64,000 bases of DNA. It comes from Massilia phyllostachyos. Its GTDB lineage: Bacteria > Pseudomonadota > Gammaproteobacteria > Burkholderiales > Burkholderiaceae_D. The stretch is from positions 62,001-126,000 of the forward strand of contig NZ_JAJNOC010000006.1 in NCBI RefSeq assembly GCF_021044825.1. The letters are read 5' to 3'. A program made the position numbers and the translations under genes. Under the pieces are notes generated by a model. The model searched no databases, was not told the origin of the DNA, and saw only the letters and a program-made list of their open reading frames with translations. Each line of letters begins with the position of its first letter. Positions within the stretch are counted from its first letter, which is position 1. This document shows, in pieces, positions 35,439 through 44,816 of this stretch.

Positions 35439-36623
35439 TCAGGTTGGTGCTGCGTCGTCTTTCGGTTCTTCCTCGATCGCCATGGACAGCGCGGTCGAGG
35501 CGCCGCCGCCCTCGCCCGGCCCCTTGCGCTCGCCCGACAGCTTGATCTGCAGGCGCAGGCCGTTGGCCGAGTCGGCATTGCGGATGGCTTCGTCGTAGCC
35601 GATGTAGCCCTTGTTATACAGCTCGTACAAGGCCTGGTCGAAGGTGCACATGCCCAGCTCCCGCGACTTGTGCATGATCTCCTTGATGTTCTGGAAGTTC
35701 CCCTTCAGGATCATCTCGCTGATGGTCGGCGTGTTCAAGAGGATTTCGATGGCCGCCTTGCGGCCTTTCCCATCCTCGGTGCGGATCAGGCGCTGCGACA
35801 CCACCGCGCGCAGGTTCGACGACAGGTCCATCAGCAGCTGGTTGCGGCGCTCTTCGGGGAAGAAGTTGATGATGCGATCCAGCGTCTGATTGGCATTGTT
35901 CGCATGCAGCGTGCCAAGGCACAGGTGGCCGGTCTCGGCGAAGGCGATCGCGTGCTCCATGGTCTCGGTGTCGCGGATCTCGCCGATCAGGATCACGTCC
36001 GGCGCCTGGCGCAGCGTGTTCTTGAGGGCGTTGTGCCACGAGTGGGTATCGACGCCGACCTCGCGGTGCGTCACCAGGCAGTTCTTGTTCTTGTGGACGT
36101 ACTCGACCGGGTCTTCCACCGTGATGATGTGGCCGGCCGAGTTGCTGTTGCGATAGTCGATCATGGCCGCCAGCGTGGTGGACTTGCCGGAACCGGTGCC
36201 GCCGACCACCAGCACCAGGCCGCGCTTGGTCATCACGACGTCCTTCAGCACCTCGGGCAAGTCGAGCTTTTCGAAGTTCGGGATCTCGGACGCGATGGTG
36301 CGCACCACCATGCCGACGCTCTGCTGCTGCACGAAGACATTCACGCGGAAGCGGCACACGCCGGGCAGCGAGATCGCGAAATTGCATTCCATCTCGGTCT
36401 CGAATTCGAGCCGCTGGCGCTCGTTCATCAAGGAAAGCGCGAGCGCGCGGGTGACGTCGCCGGACAGGCGCTGCTGGCTCAGCGGCTTCATCGCGCCCTG
36501 GTACTTCATGCTGGGCGGGAAGTCGCTCGAGATGAAGAGGTCGGAGCCGCCCTGGTGGTGCATCACCGTCAGCAGCTTGTGGATATAGGCCTGGGCTTCC
36601 GCCGGGCCGAAGGTCGACGACAT
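35439..36623 (-). CDS. PilT/PilU-type retraction ATPase, second PilU paralogue
   Basis: 394 residues, PilT/VirB11 family. Walker A is GGTGSGKST, the Asp box is TVEDPVEYVH, Walker B is LIGEIRD and the His box AETGHLCLGTLHANNANQ. Overall it follows the PilU gene at 51444 closely (HQGGSDLFIS start, EMECNFAIS, QNIKEIMHKSRELGM), so it is a PilU duplicate with a longer acidic C-terminal tail (EEEPKDDAAPT). It is separate from the pilT-pilU pair 15 kb away and adjoins rfaE2. Confidence 0.9.
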   Translation of the reverse strand: MSSTFGPAEAQAYIHKLLTVMHHQGGSDLFISSDFPPSMKYQGAMKPLSQQRLSGDVTRALALSLMNERQRLEFETEMECNFAISLPGVCRFRVNVFVQQQSVGMVVRTIASEIPNFEKLDLPEVLKDVVMTKRGLVLVVGGTGSGKSTTLAAMIDYRNSNSAGHIITVEDPVEYVHKNKNCLVTHREVGVDTHSWHNALKNTLRQAPDVILIGEIRDTETMEHAIAFAETGHLCLGTLHANNANQTLDRIINFFPEERRNQLLMDLSSNLRAVVSQRLIRTEDGKGRKAAIEILLNTPTISEMILKGNFQNIKEIMHKSRELGMCTFDQALYELYNKGYIGYDEAIRNADSANGLRLQIKLSGERKGPGEGGGASTALSMAIEEEPKDDAAPT

Positions 36624-36790
36624 GGTTTACCTCGCGAGAACACAGGCTAACTTCCTGCCCGGCAATTATATAGACGTCGATGAAGTGCGACGCGGTCGAT
36701 TTCGATAGAATATGGAATCATGGCTGACTAAAAGCCAACATTGTGTCAGGATTGCGTCAATACATCGGCGCTGAACCAGGCAAAATAACT

Positions 36791-37732
36791 ATGACACTGA
36801 CCGAGCTGAAATACATCGTCGCCGTCGCGCGCGCCAAACACTTCGGCCACGCCGCCGAAGCCTGCTTCGTAGCCCAACCCACCCTGTCCGTCGCGATCAA
36901 GAAGCTCGAGGACGAGCTCGGCGTGACCCTGTTCGAGCGCGGCGGCTCCGAAGTCTCGGTGACGCCGCTGGGCGCCCAGATCGTGGCCCAGGCCGAGCGC
37001 GTGCTGGAGCAGACCGCCGCCATCAAGGAGCTGGCCAAGCAGAACAAGGACCCGCTGGCCGGGCCGCTGCGCCTGGGCGTGATCTACACCATCGGGCCCT
37101 ACCTGCTGCCGCCCCTGGTGAAGAACCTGATCGACAACGTGCCGCAGATGCCGCTGGTGCTGCAGGAGAACTACACCCATAAGCTGCTGGAGCTGCTGCG
37201 CCAGGGCGAACTCGACGCCGCCATCGTGGCCCTGCCCCTGCCGGACCACGGCATGTCGATGCAGACCCTGTACGACGAGCCGTTCGTGGTCGCGATGCCG
37301 CGCTCGCACCCCTGGGCCAGGCGCAAGGAAATCCCGGCCGACGACCTGAAACTCGAAACCATGCTGCTGCTGGGCGCCGGCCACTGCTTCCGCGACCAGG
37401 TGCTCGAAGTGTGCCCGGAGATGGCGCGTTATTCGTCGCCCGGCAACGGCATGCAGCGCACCTTCGAAGGCTCGTCGCTGGAGACCATCCGCCACATGGT
37501 CGCGAGCGGCATCGGCCTGACCGTGCTGCCGCGCGCCTCGGTGGCGGACATGAAGGACCCGAACGGCTTGCTGACCTACGTGCCCTTCTCCGATCCGGCG
37601 CCGTCGCGGCGCGTGGTGATCCTGTGGCGCAAGAGCTTCACCCGGCGCGCGGCGATCGACGCGGTGGCGCAGGCGGTGAGCGATTGCAAGCTGCCGGGGA
37701 TCGAGATGGTGACGCTGGAGGCCGCCGCGTGA
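36791..37732 (+). CDS. oxyR: Hydrogen peroxide sensor/regulator OxyR
   Basis: 313 residues, LysR family. The winged helix opens TLTELKYIVAVARAKHFGHAAEACFVAQPTLS (residues 2-33). Redox cysteines fall at C199 (GHCFRD) and C208 (LEVC), the same numbers as in E. coli OxyR, which strongly supports the assignment. On oxidation they form a disulfide and activate peroxide-defence genes. ATG 36791 gives the canonical start. It is divergent from the PilU paralogue; no catalase or ahpC gene is adjacent. Confidence 0.95.
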   Translation: MTLTELKYIVAVARAKHFGHAAEACFVAQPTLSVAIKKLEDELGVTLFERGGSEVSVTPLGAQIVAQAERVLEQTAAIKELAKQNKDPLAGPLRLGVIYTIGPYLLPPLVKNLIDNVPQMPLVLQENYTHKLLELLRQGELDAAIVALPLPDHGMSMQTLYDEPFVVAMPRSHPWARRKEIPADDLKLETMLLLGAGHCFRDQVLEVCPEMARYSSPGNGMQRTFEGSSLETIRHMVASGIGLTVLPRASVADMKDPNGLLTYVPFSDPAPSRRVVILWRKSFTRRAAIDAVAQAVSDCKLPGIEMVTLEAAA

Positions 37733-37750
37733 ATGCGCGGCATGCGAACG

Positions 37751-38200
37751 TCAACGGCGTGACTTCACGAGCTGGCGATCGAGCGCATTCGCGAAATTCC
37801 GGCTGTCGGCCTGGCTGAACGCCGCCGGCCCGCCGGTCTCCACGCCGCCGCTGCGCAGCTCTTCCATGAAGGCGCGCATGCTCAGCTGCTGGGCGATCGT
37901 ATCCTTGGTATACCACTCGCCGCGCGGATTGAGCGGCAGGCCGCCCTTGTCCAGCACCTGCGCGGCCAGCGGAATATCGCCCGTCACCACGATGTCGCCC
38001 GCGTGCACGCGCGCCACGATCTCGGCATCGGCCACGTCCGGACCGGACGGCACCTGCAATGCGCGGATGAAGCGCGAGCCGGGCACGCGCATCAACTGGT
38101 TCGCCACCAGCGTGACCTCGATCTGCAGGCGCTCGGCCACGCGGAACAGGATGTCCTTGATTACGCCGGGACAGGCGTCGGCATCGACCCAGATGTGCAT
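37751..38200 (-). CDS. YaiI/YqxD family protein (DUF188)
   Basis: 149 residues. It opens [23 protein letters not shown], the Asp-rich PIN-like nuclease signature of DUF188, and continues with [30 protein letters not shown] and NPRGEWYT. Members are annotated as uncharacterised or putative nucleases. It is convergent with oxyR with 18 bp between stops. ATG 38200 begins the conserved region. Confidence 0.92.
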   Translation of the reverse strand: MHIWVDADACPGVIKDILFRVAERLQIEVTLVANQLMRVPGSRFIRALQVPSGPDVADAEIVARVHAGDIVVTGDIPLAAQVLDKGGLPLNPRGEWYTKDTIAQQLSMRAFMEELRSGGVETGGPAAFSQADSRNFANALDRQLVKSRR

Positions 38201-38256
38201 GTGTGTGGAAGGCTTGTCGGTAGAACGCCGATTGTACCGGCAAGCCTTCCGCCACC

Positions 38257-38832
38257 TCAGTCCTTCTTGCGGCGGCGCGCGGCCATCAGGCCGGCCATGC
38301 ACAGCATCGGCAGCACCAGCGCGGCCGACGAGGGCTCCGGCACGGTGGCGCTGATGGTGAAGGTGTCGCCGGCGCGCAGGCCGCTGGTGTCGAGCAGCCA
38401 GTCGGCGGCGCCCGCGTCGCCGAACACGTCGCCGAACTGGAACTCGGCATATTCGGGGCTGGCGAAGCTGATGCCGACGGCGCCGGCGCCGCTGTCGATC
38501 GAGCCGACGCTGCCGAACGAGGGAGTCACGGTGCCGGCGGGCGCGGCGAAGCGGATGCCCTGCAGGCTGAAGGTAAACCGGCTCAGCGCGGCGCCGGCAT
38601 AGTTGCGCACCAGGGCGTCGAAGCTGAGGGGCCCGAGCAGGTCGTCCTCTTCCAGCGTGAAGGTGATGCGGGTGGCGCTGAAGTTCGCCAGGTCGAGGTC
38701 GAACGCGACCGCGCCGGCGCTGCTCCAGTTGGTGACGGCATTCGAGCCGGTGCTGCCGCTCAGCAGGGCGGCATTGGCGGCGCAGGACAGCGTCAGGGCG
38801 CCAGCGAAGGCAAACAGTTTAGTCAGTTTCAT
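38257..38832 (-). CDS. PEP-CTERM sorting domain protein
   Basis: 191 residues: signal peptide ([21 protein letters not shown]), a beta-rich mature region of no known domain, and a C-terminal PEP-CTERM tail [27 protein letters not shown]. Substrate of an exosortase not encoded in the window. It lies 18 bp downstream of the PhoX-family gene on the same strand and may be co-transcribed. Confidence 0.9.
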   Translation of the reverse strand: MKLTKLFAFAGALTLSCAANAALLSGSTGSNAVTNWSSAGAVAFDLDLANFSATRITFTLEEDDLLGPLSFDALVRNYAGAALSRFTFSLQGIRFAAPAGTVTPSFGSVGSIDSGAGAVGISFASPEYAEFQFGDVFGDAGAADWLLDTSGLRAGDTFTISATVPEPSSAALVLPMLCMAGLMAARRRKKD

Positions 38833-38850
38833 GGTGTTCTCCGATGATGA

Positions 38851-40353
38851 TCAAAGCGGGCCCTTGGCCCACGGACCGGTGATGGCGAAGGTGATGCCCG
38901 GGGTCTGGATGTTGACGAACAGGTAGCGGCCGGTCGGGTCGAAGCAGGCGCCGGCGAATTCGTTGCCGCGGCCATCGCCGGCGAGCGCGGTCGATTTGCC
39001 GGCGGCGGACAATTGGCCGCTCGTCAGGTTGACGTTGTTCTTGGCGAAGATGTAGGCGTCGCCCAGGCTCGTGATGCCCATCAGGCGCTGGCCGAAGCCG
39101 AAATGGTCGGTGGCGGCGCTGGACGCGTCTTCGCAGATCAGGATCGCGTTGCGCGGGCTGACCGTCAGGTTGTCGCCCATATTCCCGACCAGGACGCTCG
39201 GGCTCGAGTAAATGCACTTCAATACCTGGCTCACCAGGTCGAGCTCCCAGATGCTGCCGCGCTGCACCGCGCCGCCCGAGGTGTCCATCACGTACATCTT
39301 GCCCTCGGCGTACCAGATGCCTTCGCCGCGGTTCATGCGCGCCGCGCCCTGCTCCCAGCCCTGCACGAAGGGGCCGGCGGCGCCGGTGATGCGGATGCCG
39401 CCGGGCCCCGTGGCGTCGCCGCGGTTGGCGTCCGGCCGCGCGATGGTCACCCATTCGAGTTCGAACTTCATGTCGACCGGGACGTTGGCCAGGTTGACGT
39501 TGTTGACGCCCTTGACCTTGGCCATCTGCAGCACGCCGCCGCGCGCCAGGCTGCCCGGCGCGCCGCTGCGGATGTCCGGCACGTAGCGGTAGAAGCCCGA
39601 CTTGCCCGAGGAATCCTCGGTCTGGTAGACGATGCCGGTGACCGGGTCGACCGCCGCGGCCTCGTGCGCGAAGCGGCCCATGCCGACGATCGGCTGGCCG
39701 GTGGTGAGGCGCGGGTCCGGGTGCACCTCGAACACATAGCCGTGCTTCTTGCCGCCGGCGCTGACGCTGTCCGAGCCGACTTCCTCGCAGCTGAGCCAGG
39801 TGCCCCAGGGCGTGATGCCGCCGGCGCAGTTGGTCTGGGTGCCGCCCAGGCTCGGGGTCATGCCGACCCAGTTCCCGTCGCGGAACAGCAGGTTGGTGGT
39901 GCCGCCGCCGAAGCGGTTCGAGGAGCCGGTACTGGTCGCGCCGCCATCATAGACGCCGCTCGCGTTCAGCACGTTGGCGGGCGCGACGCCGCCGATCTCG
40001 TGGTTACGCACCAGCACCAGCTCGGTGCTGCGGCCGACCTTGCGCGACAGGACCACGCCCATGCCGTCGTGGCCGCCCGGACAGGCGTGGCCGTCCGTCA
40101 TGAGGTCGCCGCGCCAGCCGAAGCTCTTGTAGGTAAAGCCGGCCGGCAGCTGCAGCAGCGGCAGGCCGGTCGTGATGTCGTTGGCCGGGGCGATCGGGCC
40201 GTAGGGGCTGTCGACCAGCGTGGTGGCGCCGTTGGCGGCGCCGGCCTGCTGCGCCTGCAGCGCGGCGAAAGCGCCCACGAAGGGCAGCGCGGTCGAGCCG
40301 GCGAGGCCCTTGAGCAGATTGCGTCGGCCAGGCGACATGTCCTTGTCAGTCAT
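38851..40353 (-). CDS. PhoX family (DUF839) Tat-exported protein
   Basis: 500 residues starting with a twin-arginine signal (GRRNLLKGLAGSTALPFVG). The mature protein is a beta-propeller of the PhoX/DUF839 type: LVRNHEIGG, TNCAGGITPWGTWLSCEEV (the Cys-Glu-Glu metal-site motif), GRFAHEAAAVDPVTGIVYQTED and CEDASSA blocks. PhoX enzymes are Ca/Fe-dependent alkaline phosphatases. A GGAG site precedes ATG 40353 and a Pho-box-like sequence lies 85 bp upstream, which agrees with phosphate control. Confidence 0.88.
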   Translation of the reverse strand: MTDKDMSPGRRNLLKGLAGSTALPFVGAFAALQAQQAGAANGATTLVDSPYGPIAPANDITTGLPLLQLPAGFTYKSFGWRGDLMTDGHACPGGHDGMGVVLSRKVGRSTELVLVRNHEIGGVAPANVLNASGVYDGGATSTGSSNRFGGGTTNLLFRDGNWVGMTPSLGGTQTNCAGGITPWGTWLSCEEVGSDSVSAGGKKHGYVFEVHPDPRLTTGQPIVGMGRFAHEAAAVDPVTGIVYQTEDSSGKSGFYRYVPDIRSGAPGSLARGGVLQMAKVKGVNNVNLANVPVDMKFELEWVTIARPDANRGDATGPGGIRITGAAGPFVQGWEQGAARMNRGEGIWYAEGKMYVMDTSGGAVQRGSIWELDLVSQVLKCIYSSPSVLVGNMGDNLTVSPRNAILICEDASSAATDHFGFGQRLMGITSLGDAYIFAKNNVNLTSGQLSAAGKSTALAGDGRGNEFAGACFDPTGRYLFVNIQTPGITFAITGPWAKGPL

Positions 40354-40437
40354 CGTGCATCTCCAGTATGGGGTGGGGCCGGTCATCCCGGCGGTCTGTG
40401 CGGCCGATGCATTAAAACAAACGAAGATGTCCATTCC

Positions 40438-40455
40438 GTGACAACAAAATGGCAA
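40438..40455 (-). promoter_or_regulatory. Pho-box-like direct repeat upstream of the PhoX-family gene
   Basis: On the minus strand TTGCCAT-N4-TTGTCAC: two heptamers 11 bp apart, the spacing of the PhoB box (consensus CTGTCAT-N4-CTGTCAT). The matches are 5/7 and 6/7. No clear -10 box follows at the expected distance. Confidence 0.45.
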
Positions 40456-40601
40456 CTTTTTCCTGAGACATGCAGATGTCCATGTAACGACATCACGACA
40501 GACCGGGGCAATTCCATGACCGATGCGTGAACAAGTCCCGACAAGCGCGGCCCGCGACGTCCTTACACTTCACTGCCCATATCTCTTTTCCCGAGCCCGT
40601 C

Positions 40602-42017
40602 ATGCCGATCCGCCTTGCCCTTCCCCGTCCCCGAACCCTGGCTGCCTGCGCCGCCGCATTGCTGCTGGCAGCCTGCGGCGGCGGCGGCGGAGAAGACGGC
40701 GGTTCCGCGCCCCCGAACCCGCCGGCGCCGCGCGCGCCGATCGAGGCGCGCTTCAGCGGCGCCACCGTGCTGAAGCTGCGCGCCAACGCCGGCGCCGTGC
40801 TGGCGCTGACGGAAAAGCCGCATGCCTTCATGGACGTGACGGTCATGGAACGCACGCTGAGCGCGCTCGACGGCGCCGGCAAGGTCCTGTACACCTGGAC
40901 GCCGCCGTCCGGCTGGACGCTGGCCGACTTCGCCCTGCATCCCTCGAGCCAGGCCAGCGTGGTGTTGTCCGACGGCGCCCGCCTGCGCCTGGCGCGCATC
41001 GACGCCGCCGGCAAGACCCTGACGACCTGGGAGCTGGCCGACCCGCAGGTCGCGCTCGACCGCTACTACGGCGGCCCGAACTCGGTGCGCGACCGGACCG
41101 CCCTGGCGCCCTGGAAGACGCGCGACGGCGCGCGCCTGGCGCCCTCCGGCGAAGCGCTCGGCCTCGTCATCCGCGCCGGCGGCAACAATGTGGTCGCCTA
41201 CGGGATCGACTACGCGTCCGGCGCCTTCCGGCAGCGCTGGCGCACCCTGGTCGAACCGGGCGCCCACCTCGAGGCGCTGCGGCCGACCACCGGCAGCTTC
41301 GATCCCTTCGAAGGCGTCGAAAATCACTGGAAGGTCTTCATGGACGTGGATGCGGCGGGCCGCATGGCCGTCGGCGTACTGGCCTCGCCGCGCGGCGATA
41401 CCGTCGAGGCGCATGCGGCGTGGTTCGGCGACGGCATTCCCGCCACCTTGCAGCACGGCGTCCTGCTCACCACCATCGATCCAGGCGGGCAGCGCCTGCG
41501 CACCGTGCCGCTCGACCTGGGCGCCAAAGGAGAGCTGCATGCGGTGAAATGGGCGGGCGACGCGGTGCTGCTGGGTGGACGCGTGCGCCTCAACCGTCCC
41601 GACGATCCCGAGGGCTGGGATGGCTGGTTCGCGCGCCTGGACAACGGCGGCCAGCGTCTCGCACACTACCGCACGATCCATGTGGATCGTGGCGACGCCA
41701 TTCTCGACTTGCTGCCCCTGTCCGACGGCGGCGTGCTGCTGGCCGGCGCCACCGGCTACACCCAGAACAGGACCGGCGAAAGCGTGTCGGAAACCAGTGC
41801 GCCCCTGCTGGCGCGCCTGCCGGCCGGCGAAGGCGCCCCGACCCGCCTGGCAGTCCCGTCCGGCCCACGCGGCAACCAGGTGCGCACCGTTTCCTTCTTC
41901 GGATCCAACTGGCTGGTCGCGAATACCGAGAACCTGCCCGGCACCCACACGCACGACGGCAACGAAGCCCTGATCACGGCCGACGCGGTCGTGCGCGAAA
42001 GGACGCCCGCCAACTGA
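40602..42017 (+). CDS. Hypothetical lipoprotein, probable beta-propeller
   Basis: 471 residues. A lipoprotein signal ends at LLLAAC (Cys about 26) followed by a flexible GGGGGEDGGS/Pro-rich linker. The mature part has repeating beta-rich units with patterns such as LAxxDAAGKTLTTWE, RIDAAGK and VLLAGATGYT, suggesting a seven-bladed propeller, but I recognise no family. Start ATG 40602 begins the signal. It is divergent from the PhoX-family gene. Confidence 0.75.
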   Translation: MPIRLALPRPRTLAACAAALLLAACGGGGGEDGGSAPPNPPAPRAPIEARFSGATVLKLRANAGAVLALTEKPHAFMDVTVMERTLSALDGAGKVLYTWTPPSGWTLADFALHPSSQASVVLSDGARLRLARIDAAGKTLTTWELADPQVALDRYYGGPNSVRDRTALAPWKTRDGARLAPSGEALGLVIRAGGNNVVAYGIDYASGAFRQRWRTLVEPGAHLEALRPTTGSFDPFEGVENHWKVFMDVDAAGRMAVGVLASPRGDTVEAHAAWFGDGIPATLQHGVLLTTIDPGGQRLRTVPLDLGAKGELHAVKWAGDAVLLGGRVRLNRPDDPEGWDGWFARLDNGGQRLAHYRTIHVDRGDAILDLLPLSDGGVLLAGATGYTQNRTGESVSETSAPLLARLPAGEGAPTRLAVPSGPRGNQVRTVSFFGSNWLVANTENLPGTHTHDGNEALITADAVVRERTPAN

Positions 42018-42108
42018 ACGGCTTGCCGTGACGGCGCGCCAGCCGCAAAAGCCGTAGAATCGCTGTCTTCTGCTCAACAGTTCTTGCCTGCCAAGACGCG
42101 ACGATTCC

Positions 42109-42963
42109 ATGAACAAGCTGGCGCTCTACTTCCGCCTGATCCGTGCCGACAAGCCGATCGGCATCCTCCTGCTGCTCTGGCCCACCCTGTGGGCCTTGTG
42201 GATGGCGTCCGGCGGCGTGCCGGACTGGCAGGTGCTGGCGATCTTCGTCGTCGGCACGGCGCTCATGCGCTCCGCCGGCTGCGCCATCAACGACTACGCC
42301 GACCGCGACTTCGACAAGCACGTCAAGCGCACGGTGGACCGCCCGCTCACCAGCGGCAAGATCCGCGGCTGGGAAGCGGTGATGGTGGCGGCGGTGCTGG
42401 CCTTCGTCTCTTTCCTCCTGATCCTGCCGCTGAACGCGCTCACCAAGCAGCTGTCGGTGCTGGCCCTGATCGTGGCCGGCACCTACCCTTATTTCAAGCG
42501 CTTCTTCGCGATCCCCCAGGCCTACCTCGGCATCGCCTTCGGCTTCGGCATCCCGATGGCCTTCGCCGCCGTGCAGGACACGGTGCCGGCGGTGGCCTGG
42601 TGGCTGCTGGCGGCGAACGTGTTCTGGGCCGTGGCCTACGACACCGAGTATGCGATGGTGGACCGCGACGACGACCTCAAGATCGGCATCCGCACCTCGG
42701 CCATCACCTTCGGGCGCTTCGACGTCGCCGCCGTCATGCTGTGCTACGGCGCGGCGCTCGCCATCGACCTGGTATGCGGCTGGTACCTCGGCCTGCGCTG
42801 GTGGTTCGTCGGCGGCGTCGTGGTGGCGGCCGGCATGGCCCTGTATCACTACACCCTGATCCGCCAACGCGACCGCATGGACTGCTTCAAGGCCTTCCGC
42901 CACAACAACTGGCTGGGGGCCGCACTGTTCAGCGGTGTCGCACTCGACTATGCAATCAGGTAA
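42109..42963 (+). CDS. ubiA: 4-hydroxybenzoate octaprenyltransferase
   Basis: 284 residues, about nine membrane helices. The two Asp-rich prenyl-diphosphate/Mg motifs are intact: [20 protein letters not shown] and [19 protein letters not shown]. It attaches the polyprenyl chain to 4-hydroxybenzoate in ubiquinone synthesis, in the inner membrane. It stands alone upstream of the yqjD-E-K genes, 44 bp from yqjD. Confidence 0.96.
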   Translation: MNKLALYFRLIRADKPIGILLLLWPTLWALWMASGGVPDWQVLAIFVVGTALMRSAGCAINDYADRDFDKHVKRTVDRPLTSGKIRGWEAVMVAAVLAFVSFLLILPLNALTKQLSVLALIVAGTYPYFKRFFAIPQAYLGIAFGFGIPMAFAAVQDTVPAVAWWLLAANVFWAVAYDTEYAMVDRDDDLKIGIRTSAITFGRFDVAAVMLCYGAALAIDLVCGWYLGLRWWFVGGVVVAAGMALYHYTLIRQRDRMDCFKAFRHNNWLGAALFSGVALDYAIR

Positions 42964-43007
42964 TATTGCACAAAAAGCATTCCTTCAACCCTAAAGAGGC
43001 CCCCACC

Positions 43008-43328
43008 ATGATGGAAAAGATCCCGACCCAAACCGGCACCCGCGACCAGCTGCTGTCCGACCTGAAGACCGTGATCCAGGACGCGGAAACCTGGCTGCGC
43101 AGCGGCGGCCAGCTGACCGGCGACGAACTGAAGGCGGCCAAGGCCAAGTTCGAGCAGACCATCTCGGCGGCCAAGGAAGGCCTGTCCGAATACCAGCAGA
43201 CCGTGGTCGAGAAGACCAAGGAAGCGGCGCGCGTCACCGACGAATACGTGCACGACAATCCGTGGAAATCGGTGGGCCTGGGCGCCGCGGTCGGCGTCGT
43301 GATCGGCCTGCTCATCGCGCGTCGCTGA
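43008..43328 (+). CDS. yqjD: YqjD/ElaB-type DUF883 protein
   Basis: 106 residues: an amphipathic, coiled-coil-rich N-terminus and the C-terminal membrane anchor with glycine pattern (VGLGAAVGVVIGLLIARR) characteristic of DUF883. E. coli YqjD anchors ribosomes at the membrane in stationary phase; this link is only by homology. AAAGAGG precedes ATG 43008. It begins the yqjD-yqjE-yqjK row. Confidence 0.9.
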   Translation: MMEKIPTQTGTRDQLLSDLKTVIQDAETWLRSGGQLTGDELKAAKAKFEQTISAAKEGLSEYQQTVVEKTKEAARVTDEYVHDNPWKSVGLGAAVGVVIGLLIARR

Positions 43329-43329
43329 G

Positions 43330-43704
43330 ATGATTACCGCGGCGCTCCGGCAGTTCGGAGCCAACCTGGTCGACCTGGTGCGCACGCGCATCGAGCTGGC
43401 CACGATCGAGCTCCAGGAAGGCACGCATCGCCTGTTCGGCTACCTGGCCTGGGCGGCCGCCGCGGCGGTGCTGGGCCTGTTCACCCTGGCCCTGGCGGTG
43501 CTGTTCGTGCTGGTGCTGTTCTGGGACACCCATCGTCTGGCGGCAGTGGGCGGCATGACGGTGCTGTTCGCGCTGGGCTGCCTGGTCGCGGTGACGAAGC
43601 TGCGCGCCGGCCTGGCCGCGCGTCCGCCCTTCCTGCCGGCCACGCTGGGCGAGCTGCGCAAGGACGCCGCCGCGCTCAAGGGGGAAACGGAACATGGCGT
43701 CTGA
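43330..43704 (+). CDS. yqjE: YqjE-type phage-holin-family membrane protein
   Basis: 124 residues with two membrane helices (about 37-60 and 70-92) and the conserved RTRIELATIELQEG start. It belongs to the family named after phage holin LysE-like protein but is a housekeeping gene next to yqjD in many proteobacteria. It starts 1 bp after the yqjD stop and overlaps yqjK by 11 bp. Confidence 0.88.
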   Translation: MITAALRQFGANLVDLVRTRIELATIELQEGTHRLFGYLAWAAAAAVLGLFTLALAVLFVLVLFWDTHRLAAVGGMTVLFALGCLVAVTKLRAGLAARPPFLPATLGELRKDAAALKGETEHGV

Positions 43705-43996
43705 TTCCCCCAGCCTCGCCGCGCGCCGCGAGGCGCTGGTCGCCCGCTGCGGCGACCAGCGCGCCCTGCTGGCGCACGAGTATGAGCAGCTCGCCTCGCC
43801 ACAGACCCTCGGCCTGATTCCCGCGTATGCGATCCGCCACAAGAAGGCGGCGCTGATCGTGGGCGGGGTGGCTGCCGGCCTGTTCATCACGCGGCCGAAA
43901 TGGGCGGTAGGGTCGGTGACGGCGGTCGTCTCGGCCTACAAGTTCGCCCAGAAGCTGCTACCCGTGCTCGGCTGGCGCGGCTTCGAGATTCACTAG
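43694..43996 (+). CDS. YqjK-like small membrane protein
   Basis: 100 residues with one likely membrane segment ([15 protein letters not shown]) and a conserved-looking [24 protein letters not shown]-terminus. It resembles the third member of the yqjD-E-K set by position and size rather than by strong motif. It overlaps yqjE by 11 bp and its end overlaps the convergent SDR gene by 4 bp. Confidence 0.75.
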   Translation: MASDSPSLAARREALVARCGDQRALLAHEYEQLASPQTLGLIPAYAIRHKKAALIVGGVAAGLFITRPKWAVGSVTAVVSAYKFAQKLLPVLGWRGFEIH

Positions 43997-44718
43997 GACA
44001 CCAGTCCGCCATCGACGGTCAGGTCCACGCCGCCCACGTAGCGGCTTTCGTCGCTGGCTAGGAACAGGGCGGCCGCCGCGATCTCGTCCGGATGCCCCAG
44101 GCGTCCGAAGGGAATGCGTGCGCTGGTGGCGGCCCTGAATTCCTCGCTGACGCCGTCGAACATCGGGGTGTCGGTCGGCCCCGGGCTCAGGGTGTTGACC
44201 CGGATGCCGCGCGGGGCCAGTTCGTGGGTCCAGGCGCGCGCGAACGAGCGCACCGCCGCCTTGCTCGCCGAATAGACGCCGTAACCCGGATTCGCGATCT
44301 CGCCGGCGATCGAGCCGACCAGCACGATCGCACCTCCCTCCCCCATCCGGCGCAGCGCCCGCTGCACCGTGAATACCATGCCGCGCACATTCAGGTCGAA
44401 GGTCTTGTCGAAATGCTCCTCGCTGGTCTCTTCCAAAGTCGCGGGCTCGGCCACGCCGGAAGAAGTGACCAGGATATCGAGCCTGTCGGCGCTGGCGCCG
44501 ATGGTATCGAACAGGCGGTCCAGGTCGGCGCTGCTGGTAACGTCGCCCGGGATGGCCTGGGCGCGCTCGCCGATCTGCGCGGCTGCCTGCGCCAGGCGTG
44601 CGGCATTGCGTCCGGTGATGAAGACGCGTGCGCCTTCGTTCGCGAAACGGCGGGCGATCGCGAGGCCGATGCCACTGCCGCCGCCCGTGACGAGGGCGGT
44701 TTTTCCTTCGAGTTTCAT
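43993..44718 (-). CDS. Short-chain dehydrogenase/reductase
   Basis: 241 residues, classical SDR: cofactor motif TGGGSGIG at 11-18, NAG replaced by TSSG, catalytic Ser in GSIAGEIA, the YSASK catalytic motif, and the C-terminal [10 protein letters not shown]. Substrate unknown. It is divergent from an HxlR regulator with a dyad between them, so it is probably the regulated target. AGGAG precedes ATG 44718. Confidence 0.93.
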   Translation of the reverse strand: MKLEGKTALVTGGGSGIGLAIARRFANEGARVFITGRNAARLAQAAAQIGERAQAIPGDVTSSADLDRLFDTIGASADRLDILVTSSGVAEPATLEETSEEHFDKTFDLNVRGMVFTVQRALRRMGEGGAIVLVGSIAGEIANPGYGVYSASKAAVRSFARAWTHELAPRGIRVNTLSPGPTDTPMFDGVSEEFRAATSARIPFGRLGHPDEIAAAALFLASDESRYVGGVDLTVDGGLVS

Positions 44719-44758
44719 GCTTGCTCCTGATGGTGGGTGGACAAGCGATGATACATTC

Positions 44759-44794
44759 CGTATATTTGGTGTCAATTACGCACCATGTATATCG
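44759..44794. promoter_or_regulatory. Inverted repeat between the SDR and HxlR genes
   Basis: CGTATATTTGGTG, 9 bp, CACCATGTATATCG: arms share CACC-N3-TATA(t)CG. The centre lies in the 98-bp divergent interval, the usual place for an HxlR-type operator controlling both genes. Confidence 0.55.
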
Positions 44795-44816
44795 CAGATA
44801 TAGGAAAGGAAACCTG

